DNA from: Latilactobacillus sakei
Lineage (GTDB): Bacteria > Bacillota > Bacilli > Lactobacillales > Lactobacillaceae
DNA length: 64,000 nt
Direction of reading: 5' to 3'
Assembly: GCA_002953655.1 (NCBI GenBank)
Contig: CP025839.1
Coordinates: 1,798,001 to 1,862,000 of the forward strand
Position numbers and translations under genes: made by a program. The notes beneath the pieces are model-generated. The model had not been told where the DNA came from and made no database searches. It saw only the letters and a list, made by a program, of their open reading frames with translations. Shown here in pieces: positions 8,413 to 18,822 of the stretch; within the stretch, counting starts at the first letter, position 1; each line of letters opens with the position of its first letter.

Positions 8413-9042
8413 TTATTCAATTAAATGATGTTTTTCAATATTCCGACTTAAGCGTAAATACGCGATAAAGTGGAAGATGTTCCCCAAGAGGATTAATAAT
8501 GCCCCGACAACGACATTAAACTGAATCCCCACCAATGCAATTACGTAAATCAGCACACTTCGTAATGGATCATTGCGGATGGCTCGGTAAAATTGTTCCT
8601 GTTGTTTCTGATGAATCATCAAATCTTGATGCACCGCCATGAAACGGTACAATACCCAAAATAGCCCCGAAATCACCAACGCCACCAGCGCATAACTTGT
8701 GAATGCAAAGCGAATATCCGCTAAATTTCGTTGCGCAACTGCTGCGGATAACAAACTCGTCGGGTAATTAATCAACGTAATGGCAAACAATAGGATTAAA
8801 TTTAAGATATTGAGTTGCCAATTCGTCCGTTTGATTTTAGCAAAATAGTCATGATGAAATAACCATAACGTTCCTACATAAAAAAATGATAACATATATG
8901 CCGCTAAAATGGGCCATTGCGCGATTACGGCTTGCCCCAAATGACCGACCTGGTAGTTGGGTAACTTAAAATCTAACACTAACAGAGTCAGCAAAATCGC
9001 AAACACACCATCACTAAATGCTTGTAGCCGATCAATTTTCAT
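8413..9042 (-). CDS. TMEM175/DUF1211 family potassium-channel-like membrane protein
   Basis: 209 aa, about six membrane helices. The hallmark of bacterial TMEM175 channels is at the extreme N-terminus: RLQAFSDGVFAILLTLLVLD (about residues 4-23), with the FSD motif in the pore-lining first helix. The rest has the expected alternation of hydrophobic helices. Members conduct K+ in the few cases tested; this one is inferred. Start ATG 9042 with GGAGGAGAATAAT upstream. Divergent from the ClC gene at 9141, so the 98-base gap must hold promoters for both. Confidence 0.85.
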   Translation of the reverse strand: MKIDRLQAFSDGVFAILLTLLVLDFKLPNYQVGHLGQAVIAQWPILAAYMLSFFYVGTLWLFHHDYFAKIKRTNWQLNILNLILLFAITLINYPTSLLSAAVAQRNLADIRFAFTSYALVALVISGLFWVLYRFMAVHQDLMIHQKQQEQFYRAIRNDPLRSVLIYVIALVGIQFNVVVGALLILLGNIFHFIAYLRLSRNIEKHHLIE

Positions 9043-9140
9043 TATTATTCTCCTCCATGATTAAACACAATTCTACTATGGTCAAATACATTTGGTTAGT
9101 GCATAATAGGGCATAAATAATTCCATTTTTAGGAGGACCT

Positions 9141-10370
9141 ATGCCGTCATCAGCCACTAAAACCGTGCAATTTAAAATTATCTTTGTGCTATACAGCTTA
9201 CTTTTAGGCTTATTGATTGGTGGTTTAGCCGCCGCCTTTTTAGCGCTTATCAACTTTAGTACACACCTCATTTGGCAAGTTGGTTATTCACATTTCAACC
9301 ATCCTGTCTATCCCTTAGTCATTGGCCTATTCGGTGGTATCCTCGTTGGTTTAATGCAACGTTATTGGGGGCCTTATCCGAAAACAATGCACGAAACGCT
9401 TAGCGAATTCAAGCAAACCGGCACCGTTGCTTATCAGCATCAAGTCGGTAAAAATATCATTGCGGCCTTAGTCGTCTTAGCTTGCGGTGCCAGTTTAGGG
9501 CCCGAAGCAGCATTATCAGCTATCGTCGGCGGCTTAATCACTTGGTTGGGCGATCGCCTTAAATTAACAGCCCACCAACAAACACTCTTTTTAAATATGG
9601 GGATTGGCGCCATGCTGGCTACTATTTTCCACGCCCCATTCGCTGGTGTGGGTGAAGCTATTGAAAAAACACCGCTTCGTGAACACTTTAAATCCCATTT
9701 CAATCAAATGCTATTATATATTCTAACGACGGCCACAGGGTTGCTTGGTTTTACCCTAGTCAATCAATTATTCCCCAAAGAAAGCCCGTTTGCCTTACAC
9801 ACGCCAACCATTCATTGGACATTGGCGGTGTGGCCATTACTCATTTTAGCATTAATTGTCGGATTCGTTTTTGGCAATCTATTCTTAAAAATTGAACAAT
9901 GGTGTCAGTGGCTTGCCAACACTATTGACCGACCAGTTTTACTCGCCGTTGTTGCCGGCATTTGCCTAGGCGCTTGCGGTCTACTGTCTCCCTACTTCCT
10001 TTTTTCCGGGGAACACTATTTGTTAACCTTTACCAAATCCGGCTTGGATCAATCGTTTGGCTATTTACTCTTAATCGGACTGGGCAAAACAGTTTTAACC
10101 AATCTCATCTTTGCTTTCGGCTGGCGCGGGGGTAAAATTTTTCCGGCCATCTTTGCCAGTGCAGCAATCGGTTTAAGTTTGGCGGTCCTCTTTCCCTACA
10201 CCCCCGGAATGCTGGTTGCAACCGTAGTAGCCGTCAGCTGTACAATCATCGTGGCGCAACCATACGTCACGGCAACATTATTACTCTTCTTATTACCGCT
10301 TCAATTTTTCCCAATAATTTTAATGGCTTGTATCGGTACGCATAAAATTCAGCAATTATTCATTAAATAA
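9141..10370 (+). CDS. ClC-family chloride channel/antiporter
   Basis: 409 aa, about ten membrane helices, no CBS domain at the C-terminus. ClC selectivity-filter motifs are present in variant form: GASLGPEAAL at 116-125 (the G(K/R)EGP region, with Pro-Glu retained) and GWRGGKIFPAIFASAAIGL near 330 (the GxFxP region). The canonical motif near residue 70 is not obvious. Whether it is a channel or a Cl-/H+ exchanger or fluoride exporter cannot be decided; the atypical filter makes substrate assignment uncertain. AGGAGG lies 4 bases before the ATG. Next to a K+ channel-like gene, suggesting ion or pH homeostasis. Confidence 0.82.
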   Translation: MPSSATKTVQFKIIFVLYSLLLGLLIGGLAAAFLALINFSTHLIWQVGYSHFNHPVYPLVIGLFGGILVGLMQRYWGPYPKTMHETLSEFKQTGTVAYQHQVGKNIIAALVVLACGASLGPEAALSAIVGGLITWLGDRLKLTAHQQTLFLNMGIGAMLATIFHAPFAGVGEAIEKTPLREHFKSHFNQMLLYILTTATGLLGFTLVNQLFPKESPFALHTPTIHWTLAVWPLLILALIVGFVFGNLFLKIEQWCQWLANTIDRPVLLAVVAGICLGACGLLSPYFLFSGEHYLLTFTKSGLDQSFGYLLLIGLGKTVLTNLIFAFGWRGGKIFPAIFASAAIGLSLAVLFPYTPGMLVATVVAVSCTIIVAQPYVTATLLLFLLPLQFFPIILMACIGTHKIQQLFIK

Positions 10371-10374
10371 CCGT

Positions 10375-10410
10375 AAAAGGCTCGATTGAACGTCCAATCG
10401 AGCCTTTTTT
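10375..10410. terminator. terminator after the ClC gene
   Basis: GGCTCGATTG / CAATCGAGCC stem followed by TTTTTT on the plus strand; A-run on the left also fits the reverse strand. Confidence 0.88.
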
Positions 10411-10413
10411 GTG

Positions 10414-10446
10414 CAAAAAAAAACCAGGGAAATATTCCCCGGTTCC
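10414..10446 (-). terminator. rpmE2 terminator
   Basis: AACCGGGGAATA / TATTTCCCTGGTT stem followed by nine or more Ts on the minus strand, directly after the rpmE2 stop. Confidence 0.88.
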
Positions 10447-10453
10447 AAAATAA

Positions 10454-10717
10454 TTATTTGGCAGCGTTCTTGTCTGCAAAACCATATTTTTTGTTGAAAC
10501 GATCGACACGACCATCTGCTTGAGTAAATTTTTGTTTACCAGTGTAGAATGGGTGTGAATCTGATGAAATTTCAACACGAATTAATGGATATGTGTTACC
10601 GTCTTCCCATTCAACAGTTTCAGCTGAGTTAGCAGTTGAACCTGAGATGAACTTGAAGCCAGTTGATGAATCCATAAATACAACCTTGTGATAATCTGGA
10701 TGAATACCTTGTTTCAT
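10454..10717 (-). CDS. rpmE2: ribosomal protein L31 type B
   Basis: 87 aa, component of the 50S subunit. Begins [20 protein letters not shown] and contains the family stretch [25 protein letters not shown]. It has no CxxC zinc motif, so it is the zinc-independent type B (YtiA-like) form, used when zinc is scarce in species having both forms; no regulator site is evident. It lies downstream of murA, where rpmE normally sits in Firmicutes, but the rho gene that often stands between them is absent. Confidence 0.96.
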   Translation of the reverse strand: MKQGIHPDYHKVVFMDSSTGFKFISGSTANSAETVEWEDGNTYPLIRVEISSDSHPFYTGKQKFTQADGRVDRFNKKYGFADKNAAK

Positions 10718-10743
10718 GTCTTTTCCGCTCCTTTTTACTAAAG

Positions 10744-10773
10744 TTAGTGTGCCACCGAAATGGCACTCAACTT
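10744..10773 (-). promoter_or_regulatory. hairpin in the rpmE2 leader (possible L31 leader)
   Basis: On the minus strand GTTGAGTGCCA pairs with TGGCACACTAAC around a short UUCG-like loop, ending about 15 bases before the RBS AAGGAGCGG. Autoregulatory L31 leaders are known in Firmicutes; this assignment is inference from position and shape only. Confidence 0.4.
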
Positions 10774-10871
10774 AAGTTTCGCCCTGAGATATTTACTATG
10801 TCAGAGATATTTGTTTACATAACCATTAAATATTAGCACGAATGCCAATAAAAAACAATAGACGTTCGCGG

Positions 10872-12131
10872 TTATTCTTCAACCATTTTCACGACAGCCC
10901 CGAGGCCCGTTAGTTTATCAATAACGCGATCATATCCTCTTAAAATGTTACTTGCATTCGTAATGGTTGTCACCCCGTTGGCCATTAAGCCCGCAATCAT
11001 TAGACATGCGCCACCGCGAATTTCATCGGCTGACACTTCGGCGCCTTGTAATTTATCCGCATGATGTAATAAGATGACATCATTTTCGATCGAGATATCC
11101 GCACCCATCCGAATTAATTCTGGCACATGACGCGTTCGCTTAGGATAAAGTGTGTCAACCACAATCCCTTCTCCTTGTGCTTTCAATAAAAGCGGTGTTA
11201 ACGGTTGTTGCAAGTCAGTCGCAAACCCAGGATATGGCATTGTCTTGACTTGTACCATCTTCAAATCAGGTGAAGGATAAACAAAAATGCTATCTTCCTT
11301 AACGTCCATCTTAACGCCCATTTCTTCTAACTTAGCAAGATAAGCATCCATGTGTTCGCTAATAATATTTTTAACATTCACCCCGTCACCGATGGCAGCT
11401 GCCATACTGAGGTAAGTCCCCGCTTCAATCCGATCAGGAATAATCGTGTGCGTATTGCGACCATATAAATGAGCCACGCCATCGATCCGAATAATATCCG
11501 TGCCAGCGCCCCGAATTTTGGCCCCCATATTATTTAAGAAAGTGGCAATATCGACAATTTCAGGTTCACGAGCAGCATTTTCAATCACTGTTTGACCTTC
11601 AGCACGGACAGCAGCTAATAATAGGTTAATCGTTGCGCCCACTGATGCCATATCTAAATAAATTTTAGCACCGTGTAATCCTTCTGGTGCGTTGATTTCA
11701 ATTGCACCATGATTATTGGTAACCACCGCACCAAGGGCCTCGAAGCCCTTGATGTGTTGGTCGATAGGCCGTGGGCCGATATCATCGCCACCGGGTAACC
11801 CCACGATTGCTTTACCAAAACGGCCTAACAAAGCGCCCATGAAATAATATGAAGCCCGTAAACTTTGAATTTTACCACTTGGTAAAGGTGTTGATACAAT
11901 ATTTGTCGGGTCAATTTCAACCGTATCGCCCGTGAAGGTTGATGTCACCGACATATCTTCCAAAATTGATAGTAAACTGTTGACGTCCTTGATGTGCGGC
12001 ACACTATCCAGAACAACTTTGGATTCTGCCAAAATCGCTGCTGGGATAATCGCTACCGTACTGTTTTTAGCGCCGCCAATTGTCACTTCCCCTGATAGAA
12101 GATTACCGCCTTGAATTAACATTTTTTTCAT
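10872..12131 (-). CDS. murA: UDP-N-acetylglucosamine 1-carboxyvinyltransferase, active-site Asp variant
   Basis: 419 aa EPSP-synthase-fold enzyme for the first committed step of peptidoglycan synthesis (enolpyruvyl transfer from PEP to UDP-GlcNAc). Family landmarks: GGAKNS near 19-24, [15 protein letters not shown] near 92-106, [15 protein letters not shown] near 121, and [11 protein letters not shown] with the conserved Asp. The PEP-loop reads [11 protein letters not shown]: where nearly all MurA proteins have Cys (GGC.IG, Cys115 in E. coli), this one has Asp116. That change is known to give fosfomycin resistance while keeping activity. Position downstream of pyrG marks it as the second Firmicutes paralogue (MurZ/MurA2 position). 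The ATG at 12131 follows GGAGAAA. Confidence 0.93.
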   Translation of the reverse strand: MKKMLIQGGNLLSGEVTIGGAKNSTVAIIPAAILAESKVVLDSVPHIKDVNSLLSILEDMSVTSTFTGDTVEIDPTNIVSTPLPSGKIQSLRASYYFMGALLGRFGKAIVGLPGGDDIGPRPIDQHIKGFEALGAVVTNNHGAIEINAPEGLHGAKIYLDMASVGATINLLLAAVRAEGQTVIENAAREPEIVDIATFLNNMGAKIRGAGTDIIRIDGVAHLYGRNTHTIIPDRIEAGTYLSMAAAIGDGVNVKNIISEHMDAYLAKLEEMGVKMDVKEDSIFVYPSPDLKMVQVKTMPYPGFATDLQQPLTPLLLKAQGEGIVVDTLYPKRTRHVPELIRMGADISIENDVILLHHADKLQGAEVSADEIRGGACLMIAGLMANGVTTITNASNILRGYDRVIDKLTGLGAVVKMVEE

Positions 12132-12437
12132 TTTTTAGATTTCTCCGTTCGATTCATAACAAAAGAACAAACTTTCGTTGACTAATTAACTAAGTTATTG
12201 CAACCTAAAGTACGCTTTTGGCTTTCCAAGTTTATTATTTAATTGATTATTGATTTGTTAACTAACCTAAAAACACGTAACACTGTTTCTAAATAAGTCA
12301 TACACGTATAATAATAATTAATTAATTGCTAAATTACAAGCCATTATCACAATATCATTCGTTTTATAACAAATTATAGTTTATAGCAATAACTTTTTAA
12401 TTAATTCGGGTAACAATCAGTTTGTGAATCAGTGTAC
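12132..12437 (-). other. AT-rich murA leader region
   Basis: About 300 bases without a gene, very AT-rich. On the minus strand several promoter-like pairs occur, the best being TTGTTA, 17 bases, TGATAA near 12370-12335. That would give a leader of about 200 bases. No riboswitch, repeat copy or small ORF with a good ribosome-binding site was found. Confidence 0.5.
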
Positions 12438-12471
12438 AAAAAAACTCGACCCTTAAAAGAGTCGAGTTTTT
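12438..12471 (-). terminator. pyrG terminator
   Basis: AAAACTCGACTC / GGGTCGAGTTTTTTT hairpin on the minus strand a few bases after the pyrG stop; murA therefore probably has its own promoter. Confidence 0.9.
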
Positions 12472-12476
12472 GCGGC

Positions 12477-14090
<1,614 letters not shown>

Positions 14091-14138
14091 TTAGCCAATG
14101 CTAATCCTTCAGTTCTCTGGGAAACAACAAAAAACAAA

Positions 14139-14248
14139 AACAAGCTCCCTATTCAAAATGAACAGGGAGCTTGTTAACCGATTCTGGCTTCACAAATAAT
14201 TGTAAAGCGCCCATAGAATATAATACAAGAAATCTATTTTAGCGTCAA
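14139..14248 (-). promoter_or_regulatory. pyrG promoter and CTP-sensing attenuator
   Basis: On the minus strand TTGACG (14248-14243), 17 bases, TATTAT (14225-14220), then seven bases to GGGC (14212-14209). About 35 bases on, a terminator hairpin AACAAGCTCCCT / AGGGAGCTTGTT (14175-14139) is followed by T-runs. In Bacillus and Lactococcus, pyrG transcripts start at GGGC; low CTP causes repeated G addition, and the poly-G pairs with the C/U-rich 5' strand of the terminator, preventing termination. Start sequence, distance and CUCCCU strand all match that arrangement. Confidence 0.85.
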
Positions 14249-14335
14249 GCAAAAATCACCTAACTTATTAACTGCTTTTAGACGTATTTTTGTAGTACTA
14301 TAAGGTGATTGTTAAAATCAAGGAGGTTTGCGACT

Positions 14336-15271
14336 ATGGTTCAACCCACAGAAACAATCTTAGCATTAGATATCGGTGGTTCAGCCGTTAAATACGGCTT
14401 TTGGACGGCCCAAAAACTCGACTATCAAGACCAGTTTCCAACACCCCTCACCCGGAACAAGTTCTATCAAACAGTAGCTGACATTTGTGCCGCACACGAA
14501 CCGATTGCTGGTATTGCGGTGAGCTGTCCTGGCGAACCGGACGAAGAAACCGGTATCGTTCACGGCATGAGTTACGTCCCGTTCCTTCATCTGGGTGAGT
14601 TTCAACATGATTTTGCAACCCAATTAAACCGCCCCGTCTCCTTACAAAATGATGCCGAAAGTGCCGCTTTAGCAGAAATGACCCGCGGGGTGGGCCAAAA
14701 GCACCAAAATGCCTTATTCACAATCATCGGTTCAGGTATTGGTTTGGCAATCGTCCAAGAGGGCGTTATCTTAAAAAATCTTGCCGATAAATTTGACAAT
14801 CCCGAAAAACGGTTTGCCGATACAATTAAGACACTCAATAATTCAAAAGTCTCCCCCGTCCAAATCGGTAAGACCGTCTCACTAAAAAATTTTAAACTAC
14901 CTAGTACTATCGACGGCAAGACCGCCTTTGAATTGGCAAAACAAGGCGATCCCATCGCTGCTCAGGAAGTTGACCAGATGTATGCGTCACTCGCTGAAAT
15001 TCTCCTCTTTTTAAATGCCGCTTATCAACCAGAAATTATCGGAATTGGTGGCGGAATCAGTAATAACCCTGACTTATTGCCAGAACTCAAAGCCCATATT
15101 GCTACGTTACTTGCTTCTCCTGATAGTAAAATTAGTTTTTATAAACGCTTCTATCCCAATCCTGACCAAGCCTTTACTAAACCCAATTTACGAACCTGTT
15201 ATTTTAAAAATGATGCCAATCTAATTGGCGCTGCTTTACATTACGAACACCGCTTTAAGCGCCCTTACTAA
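14336..15271 (+). CDS. ROK-family sugar kinase
   Basis: 311 aa. Sugar kinase of the ROK family, probably a glucokinase or glucoside kinase; substrate not readable. ATP-binding LALDIGGSAVKYGFW (about 10-24), sugar-binding LQNDAESAALAE (about 104-115), and IIGIGGGISNNPDL near 238. The Cys-rich zinc motif of classical ROK proteins is missing, as in several lactobacillar ROK kinases. Start ATG 14336 chosen because AAGGAGG lies 9 bases before it; an earlier in-frame TTG at 14309 lies upstream of that site. Sits on the opposite strand between rpoE and pyrG, an insertion into a usually tight row. Confidence 0.82.
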   Translation: MVQPTETILALDIGGSAVKYGFWTAQKLDYQDQFPTPLTRNKFYQTVADICAAHEPIAGIAVSCPGEPDEETGIVHGMSYVPFLHLGEFQHDFATQLNRPVSLQNDAESAALAEMTRGVGQKHQNALFTIIGSGIGLAIVQEGVILKNLADKFDNPEKRFADTIKTLNNSKVSPVQIGKTVSLKNFKLPSTIDGKTAFELAKQGDPIAAQEVDQMYASLAEILLFLNAAYQPEIIGIGGGISNNPDLLPELKAHIATLLASPDSKISFYKRFYPNPDQAFTKPNLRTCYFKNDANLIGAALHYEHRFKRPY

Positions 15272-15274
15272 TCT

Positions 15275-15323
15275 AAAAAAAGAGGTACTAAGACAAGTCA
15301 TTTTGTCTTAATACCTCTTTTTT
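15275..15323. terminator. bidirectional terminator between ROK kinase and rpoE
   Basis: AGAGGTACTAAGACAA / TTGTCTTAATACCTCT stem with A-run left and T-run right, placed between two convergent genes. Confidence 0.92.
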
Positions 15324-15345
15324 ACGTTGACTATTAAGTAAATGA

Positions 15346-15963
15346 CTAAAGTTCATCATCCTCATCGTCGTCTTCGTCTTCATCATCTTCGCTAAATTCT
15401 GATAATTGACCTTCGATACCATCTTCCAGTACATCATCTTCGTCATCATCATCATCGCCGATGCTTTGTAAGTCTGCTTTATATTCAGTTAGATCATCAC
15501 TAGAATCATCATCGGTTACGACAAGTTCTGCGTCATCTTCAACGTCTAAATCTTCGTCTTCAGGATCATCATCACTATAGTCAATAACATCGTCGTCATC
15601 AGCCACATCGGCTAAGAAAGCATTAACCTTCTTACGACGTTTCTTCTTAGTTGGTTGGTCTTCTTCATCTTCTGGATGGTTAACTTCTTCATCGACAGAT
15701 TCATATGGGTACCAAGAACGCAAGCCCCAAACGTTTTCGCCTAAAGAAATAAAGCTACCATCTTCGTTTAAATCTGTATAAAATTGTGATAAGCGTGCAC
15801 GCACTTCTTCATCACTTTTGCCTAAATAATTTTGGACTTCATTCGTTAAGTCAGCAAATGCAATTGTGTCGCCCTTACCTTCTAAAATTGCGTGAGCGAC
15901 TTCTATCATTGATAGTTCTTCTTTATTTTGGCCTTTAAAAACGTCTAATTTCAACCAGTACAC
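15346..15963 (-). CDS. rpoE: RNA polymerase delta subunit
   Basis: 205 aa. Delta factor of Gram-positive RNA polymerase, which raises promoter specificity and recycling. Folded N-terminal HARE-HTH domain (about 15-95: [41 protein letters not shown]), then a very acidic, Asp/Glu-rich disordered tail (about 100-205), with a basic KKKRRKK patch between them. The start shown reads [18 protein letters not shown]; it fits the family. Follows the DUF1934 gene on the same strand, the usual order. Confidence 0.96.
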   Translation of the reverse strand: MYWLKLDVFKGQNKEELSMIEVAHAILEGKGDTIAFADLTNEVQNYLGKSDEEVRARLSQFYTDLNEDGSFISLGENVWGLRSWYPYESVDEEVNHPEDEEDQPTKKKRRKKVNAFLADVADDDDVIDYSDDDPEDEDLDVEDDAELVVTDDDSSDDLTEYKADLQSIGDDDDDEDDVLEDGIEGQLSEFSEDDEDEDDDEDDEL

Positions 15964-15997
15964 GTCCTTTCAACAGTCTATCCTTAATCATACTAGT

Positions 15998-16438
15998 TTA
16001 AGCGTTAAAAATCAATCGTAATTTGTAATCACCAACAACCTGCTGACTGATTTCTAATTGATAATGGACAACAACTTCACCGCTAAGTGGTTCATCTGAT
16101 AATGTCATCAATAAATGATTGGTTGTCGTCAAAACCGGTAAATTGCCGTATTGCGTTTGGTAAAGTGAGCCTTGCGCATCATGCATTTTAAAATAGAGGC
16201 GTAATTGTGTCGCATCTTTTTCAGTCCCGCGCGTTAATTGGACTTGCCCATCTTCTGCTAACTTGAAACGCACGGCTGTTTCTTGGCCTTGCGCGTGTTC
16301 TAAGTAGCGCAGGTAAGTCGTCGTACCCATTTGAATTAATTCGCCTTCTTCATCGAAAATATGGCTTTCGGTTTGACCATCTTGTGTAATTTCTGTTTCA
16401 AGATGGATTTTAATCGGCGTACTCTTTTTGCTAGCCAT
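15998..16438 (-). CDS. DUF1934 (YwiB-like) beta-barrel protein
   Basis: 146 aa, cytosolic. Begins with KIHLETEITQDGQTESHIFDEEGELIQMGTTTYLRYLE, the conserved start of DUF1934, followed by alternating strands to the end (HYQLEISQQVVGDYKLRLIF). A small lipocalin-like barrel is known for the family; its ligand is unknown. Directly upstream of rpoE on the same strand, the usual Firmicutes context. Confidence 0.9.
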   Translation of the reverse strand: MASKKSTPIKIHLETEITQDGQTESHIFDEEGELIQMGTTTYLRYLEHAQGQETAVRFKLAEDGQVQLTRGTEKDATQLRLYFKMHDAQGSLYQTQYGNLPVLTTTNHLLMTLSDEPLSGEVVVHYQLEISQQVVGDYKLRLIFNA

Positions 16439-16591
16439 GATAAACTCCCTCTAAATTCTAAATTAGTTACATTATAAGCCAAACAAATTGGCCATGCCAC
16501 CTTTGATTAAGCAATCCTACCTTAGTTACAGACAGCTATCTTAATTTAAGCTATAATTAATAGGTATATTAATGAATTGTGAGGTGTTATT

Positions 16592-17434
16592 TTGCAAGAT
16601 TTAGCGACTCTTTATCCCCAACAAACATGGGCCATTGTTAACCAACATTTTACGGCCGACCAAGGTCAACTCGCTTTTGCCCATGCAAATACCCTGTTGG
16701 CCCTCACCAAAGAACGCCAACAACCAATTATCCATTTTTGGACACTCGAAAAAACCGTGATTTTAGGCATGATGGATACTAAATTGCCCGCTTTAACCGC
16801 CGCCACTGATCAATTGACCGCCGCAGGCTATCACTATTTCGTCCGAAATGCTGGCGGCCTCGGCATTGTTGCTGATCCCGGTATTCTCAATCTGGGTTTT
16901 TACCTGCCAGAAGTCGCCGATCAACTCTCCATTAATGCGGCTTATGAATTAATGAAGACTCTTTTCAGCGAGACCTTCAATACGGGCAACATCACTATCG
17001 AGCATTTTGAAGTTCAGCATTCTTACTGTCCGGGCGAATACGACCTCAGTATCAACGGACAAAAGTTCGCCGGCATTGCCCAACGACGTTCCAAAAATGG
17101 CATTGCGATTTTACTATACGCTAGCATTGAAGGCGATCAACACGCACGCGGGACTTTAATGCAGCATTTCTACCACGCTGGCAAAGCCTTGGAACAAACC
17201 CGCTGGACCTTTCCAGATGTGCATCCCGAAACAATGGCTAATCTCGCTGATTTACTGCATCAACCACTCACAGTGGCCAGTGTCAGCCAACAACTAATCG
17301 CTAGCTTACAAACAAACGCAGGATTAACCCTGCAATCAGATTTACAACCCCTGATGCAAGCATCTGACTATCAAACACAACTCACCAAGAACCGACAATT
17401 ATTACGCCGGTATCAACCTGGATATCAGCCTTAG
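16592..17434 (+). CDS. LipL-like octanoyl/lipoyl transferase (lipoate-protein ligase family)
   Basis: 280 aa of the biotin/lipoate ligase fold. RNAGGLGIVADPGILNLGFYLP (about 85-106) is the lipoyl-binding loop. YCPGEYDLSINGQKFAGIAQRR (about 145-166) has Cys146 at the place of the catalytic Cys of LipL (octanoyl-[GcvH]:protein N-octanoyltransferase), and the Lys-binding K163-like position of classic LplA reads differently. So amidotransferase activity, moving octanoate or lipoate to E2 subunits, is most likely. Start is TTG 16592 with GAGGTG 7 bases upstream. First of four close plus-strand genes. Confidence 0.82.
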   Translation: MQDLATLYPQQTWAIVNQHFTADQGQLAFAHANTLLALTKERQQPIIHFWTLEKTVILGMMDTKLPALTAATDQLTAAGYHYFVRNAGGLGIVADPGILNLGFYLPEVADQLSINAAYELMKTLFSETFNTGNITIEHFEVQHSYCPGEYDLSINGQKFAGIAQRRSKNGIAILLYASIEGDQHARGTLMQHFYHAGKALEQTRWTFPDVHPETMANLADLLHQPLTVASVSQQLIASLQTNAGLTLQSDLQPLMQASDYQTQLTKNRQLLRRYQPGYQP

Positions 17435-17448
17435 AAGGAGATTTTTTT

Positions 17449-18807
17449 GTGACCTATGCCCCGCAGAAACTAACCCGCGAAAAAGTATTTCGCGATCCTG
17501 TTCATAATTATATCCGTGTCGACTATCAAGTAATTCTCGATTTAATCGATACGCCAGAATTTCAACGACTCCGCCGAATTAAGCAGTTGGGCACGACCTC
17601 CTATGTCTTCCAAGGGGCAGAACATTCACGATTTACCCATTCTTTAGGCGTTTATGAGATCACGCGTCAAATCTGTGACCAATTCCAAATCAATTACCCC
17701 ACCAAACAGCCAGGCGATGGTCTTTGGGATGACAGCCAACGACTTGTCGCACTCTGCGCGGCCTTGTTACACGATATCGGCCATGGTGCTTATTCACATA
17801 CTTTTGAACATATTTTTAACACGGATCATGAATCGATTACGCGCCAAATTATTATGACGCCTGAAACCAAGGTCAATCAAATTCTCAGCCAAGTGGCACC
17901 TGATTTCCCGGCAAAAGTGGCGAGCGTCATTGACCACACTTATCCTAATCCTCAGGTGGTCCAGATGATTTCAAGTCAAATTGATGCCGATCGCATGGAT
18001 TATCTATTGCGGGATGCCTATAATACCGGTACCAAATATGGTGAATTCGATTTAACCCGTGTTTTGCGAGTCATGCGCCCCTACGCTAATGGGATTGCCT
18101 TTTTAGCCAACGGCATGCATGCCGTTGAGGATTATATCGTTAGCCGCTTCCAGATGTATCAACAAGTTTATTTCCATCCCGTCTCACGCGGTATGGAAGT
18201 CGTCTTACAAAAATTGCTTCAACGCGCTAAATTTCTCTACGAACAACCGGATCATCATCAAAGCTTGGCCCCTCAATTATTGATTCCCTTTTTCGAACAG
18301 GATTTCACCTTGCGGGATTATCTTAAACTCGATGATGGCGTCTTAAATACCTATTTTATTTACTGGTTAGACTACCCCGATACCGTTTTGAAGGATTTAG
18401 CGGACCGTTTTCTTAGCCGTCGTCCTTTAAAATCGGTGAAATTTAATCCATCAACGGCAGATTGCTTACCAGAGATGCGGGCTCTCACCGAACAAGCCGG
18501 TTACAACGCGACTTACTACACCGCCGTTAACAATAGCTTTGACCTCCCCTATGATGCCTATGACCCGTCGGCTAAATCGCCTAAAACCCAGATTGAGATT
18601 ATTCAATCTGATGGGCAACTGAATGAGCTTTCTTCAATCAGTAACTTGGTCGCAGCCATTTCAGGTAAGTTCTCGGGAGACGAACGGTTCTATTTCCCTA
18701 AAGAAATGCGCAATACCGCTAATCTCGAAGTTTTCGCACCAATTTATCAACAATTTAACAGCTACATTAATAATGGTGCGATTCAAGCGCACCCCCACAA
18801 CCAATAA
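17449..18807 (+). CDS. HD-domain phosphohydrolase (YwfO-like, dNTPase-related)
   Basis: 452 aa metal-dependent HD protein. Metal ligands are visible: FQGAEHSRFTHSLGVYEI (His near 57-64), LLHDIGHGAYSHTFEH (HD near 107-108) and SQIDADRMDYLLRD (the distal Asp). The C-terminal part is a helical extension. The family is related to SAMHD1/dGTPases, and YwfO-type enzymes hydrolyse nucleotides; the substrate here is not proven. Start GTG 17449 with AAGGAGA upstream; 14 bases after the lipL-like gene, as near ywfL/ywfO in Bacillus. Confidence 0.88.
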   Translation: MTYAPQKLTREKVFRDPVHNYIRVDYQVILDLIDTPEFQRLRRIKQLGTTSYVFQGAEHSRFTHSLGVYEITRQICDQFQINYPTKQPGDGLWDDSQRLVALCAALLHDIGHGAYSHTFEHIFNTDHESITRQIIMTPETKVNQILSQVAPDFPAKVASVIDHTYPNPQVVQMISSQIDADRMDYLLRDAYNTGTKYGEFDLTRVLRVMRPYANGIAFLANGMHAVEDYIVSRFQMYQQVYFHPVSRGMEVVLQKLLQRAKFLYEQPDHHQSLAPQLLIPFFEQDFTLRDYLKLDDGVLNTYFIYWLDYPDTVLKDLADRFLSRRPLKSVKFNPSTADCLPEMRALTEQAGYNATYYTAVNNSFDLPYDAYDPSAKSPKTQIEIIQSDGQLNELSSISNLVAAISGKFSGDERFYFPKEMRNTANLEVFAPIYQQFNSYINNGAIQAHPHNQ

Positions 18808-18822
18808 GGAGTGTTTCTCATT

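Noticed and set aside
15346-15640. Simple-sequence repeat in the GAT/GAC-rich stretch
   Set aside because: It is the acidic disordered tail of RpoE, normal for the family.
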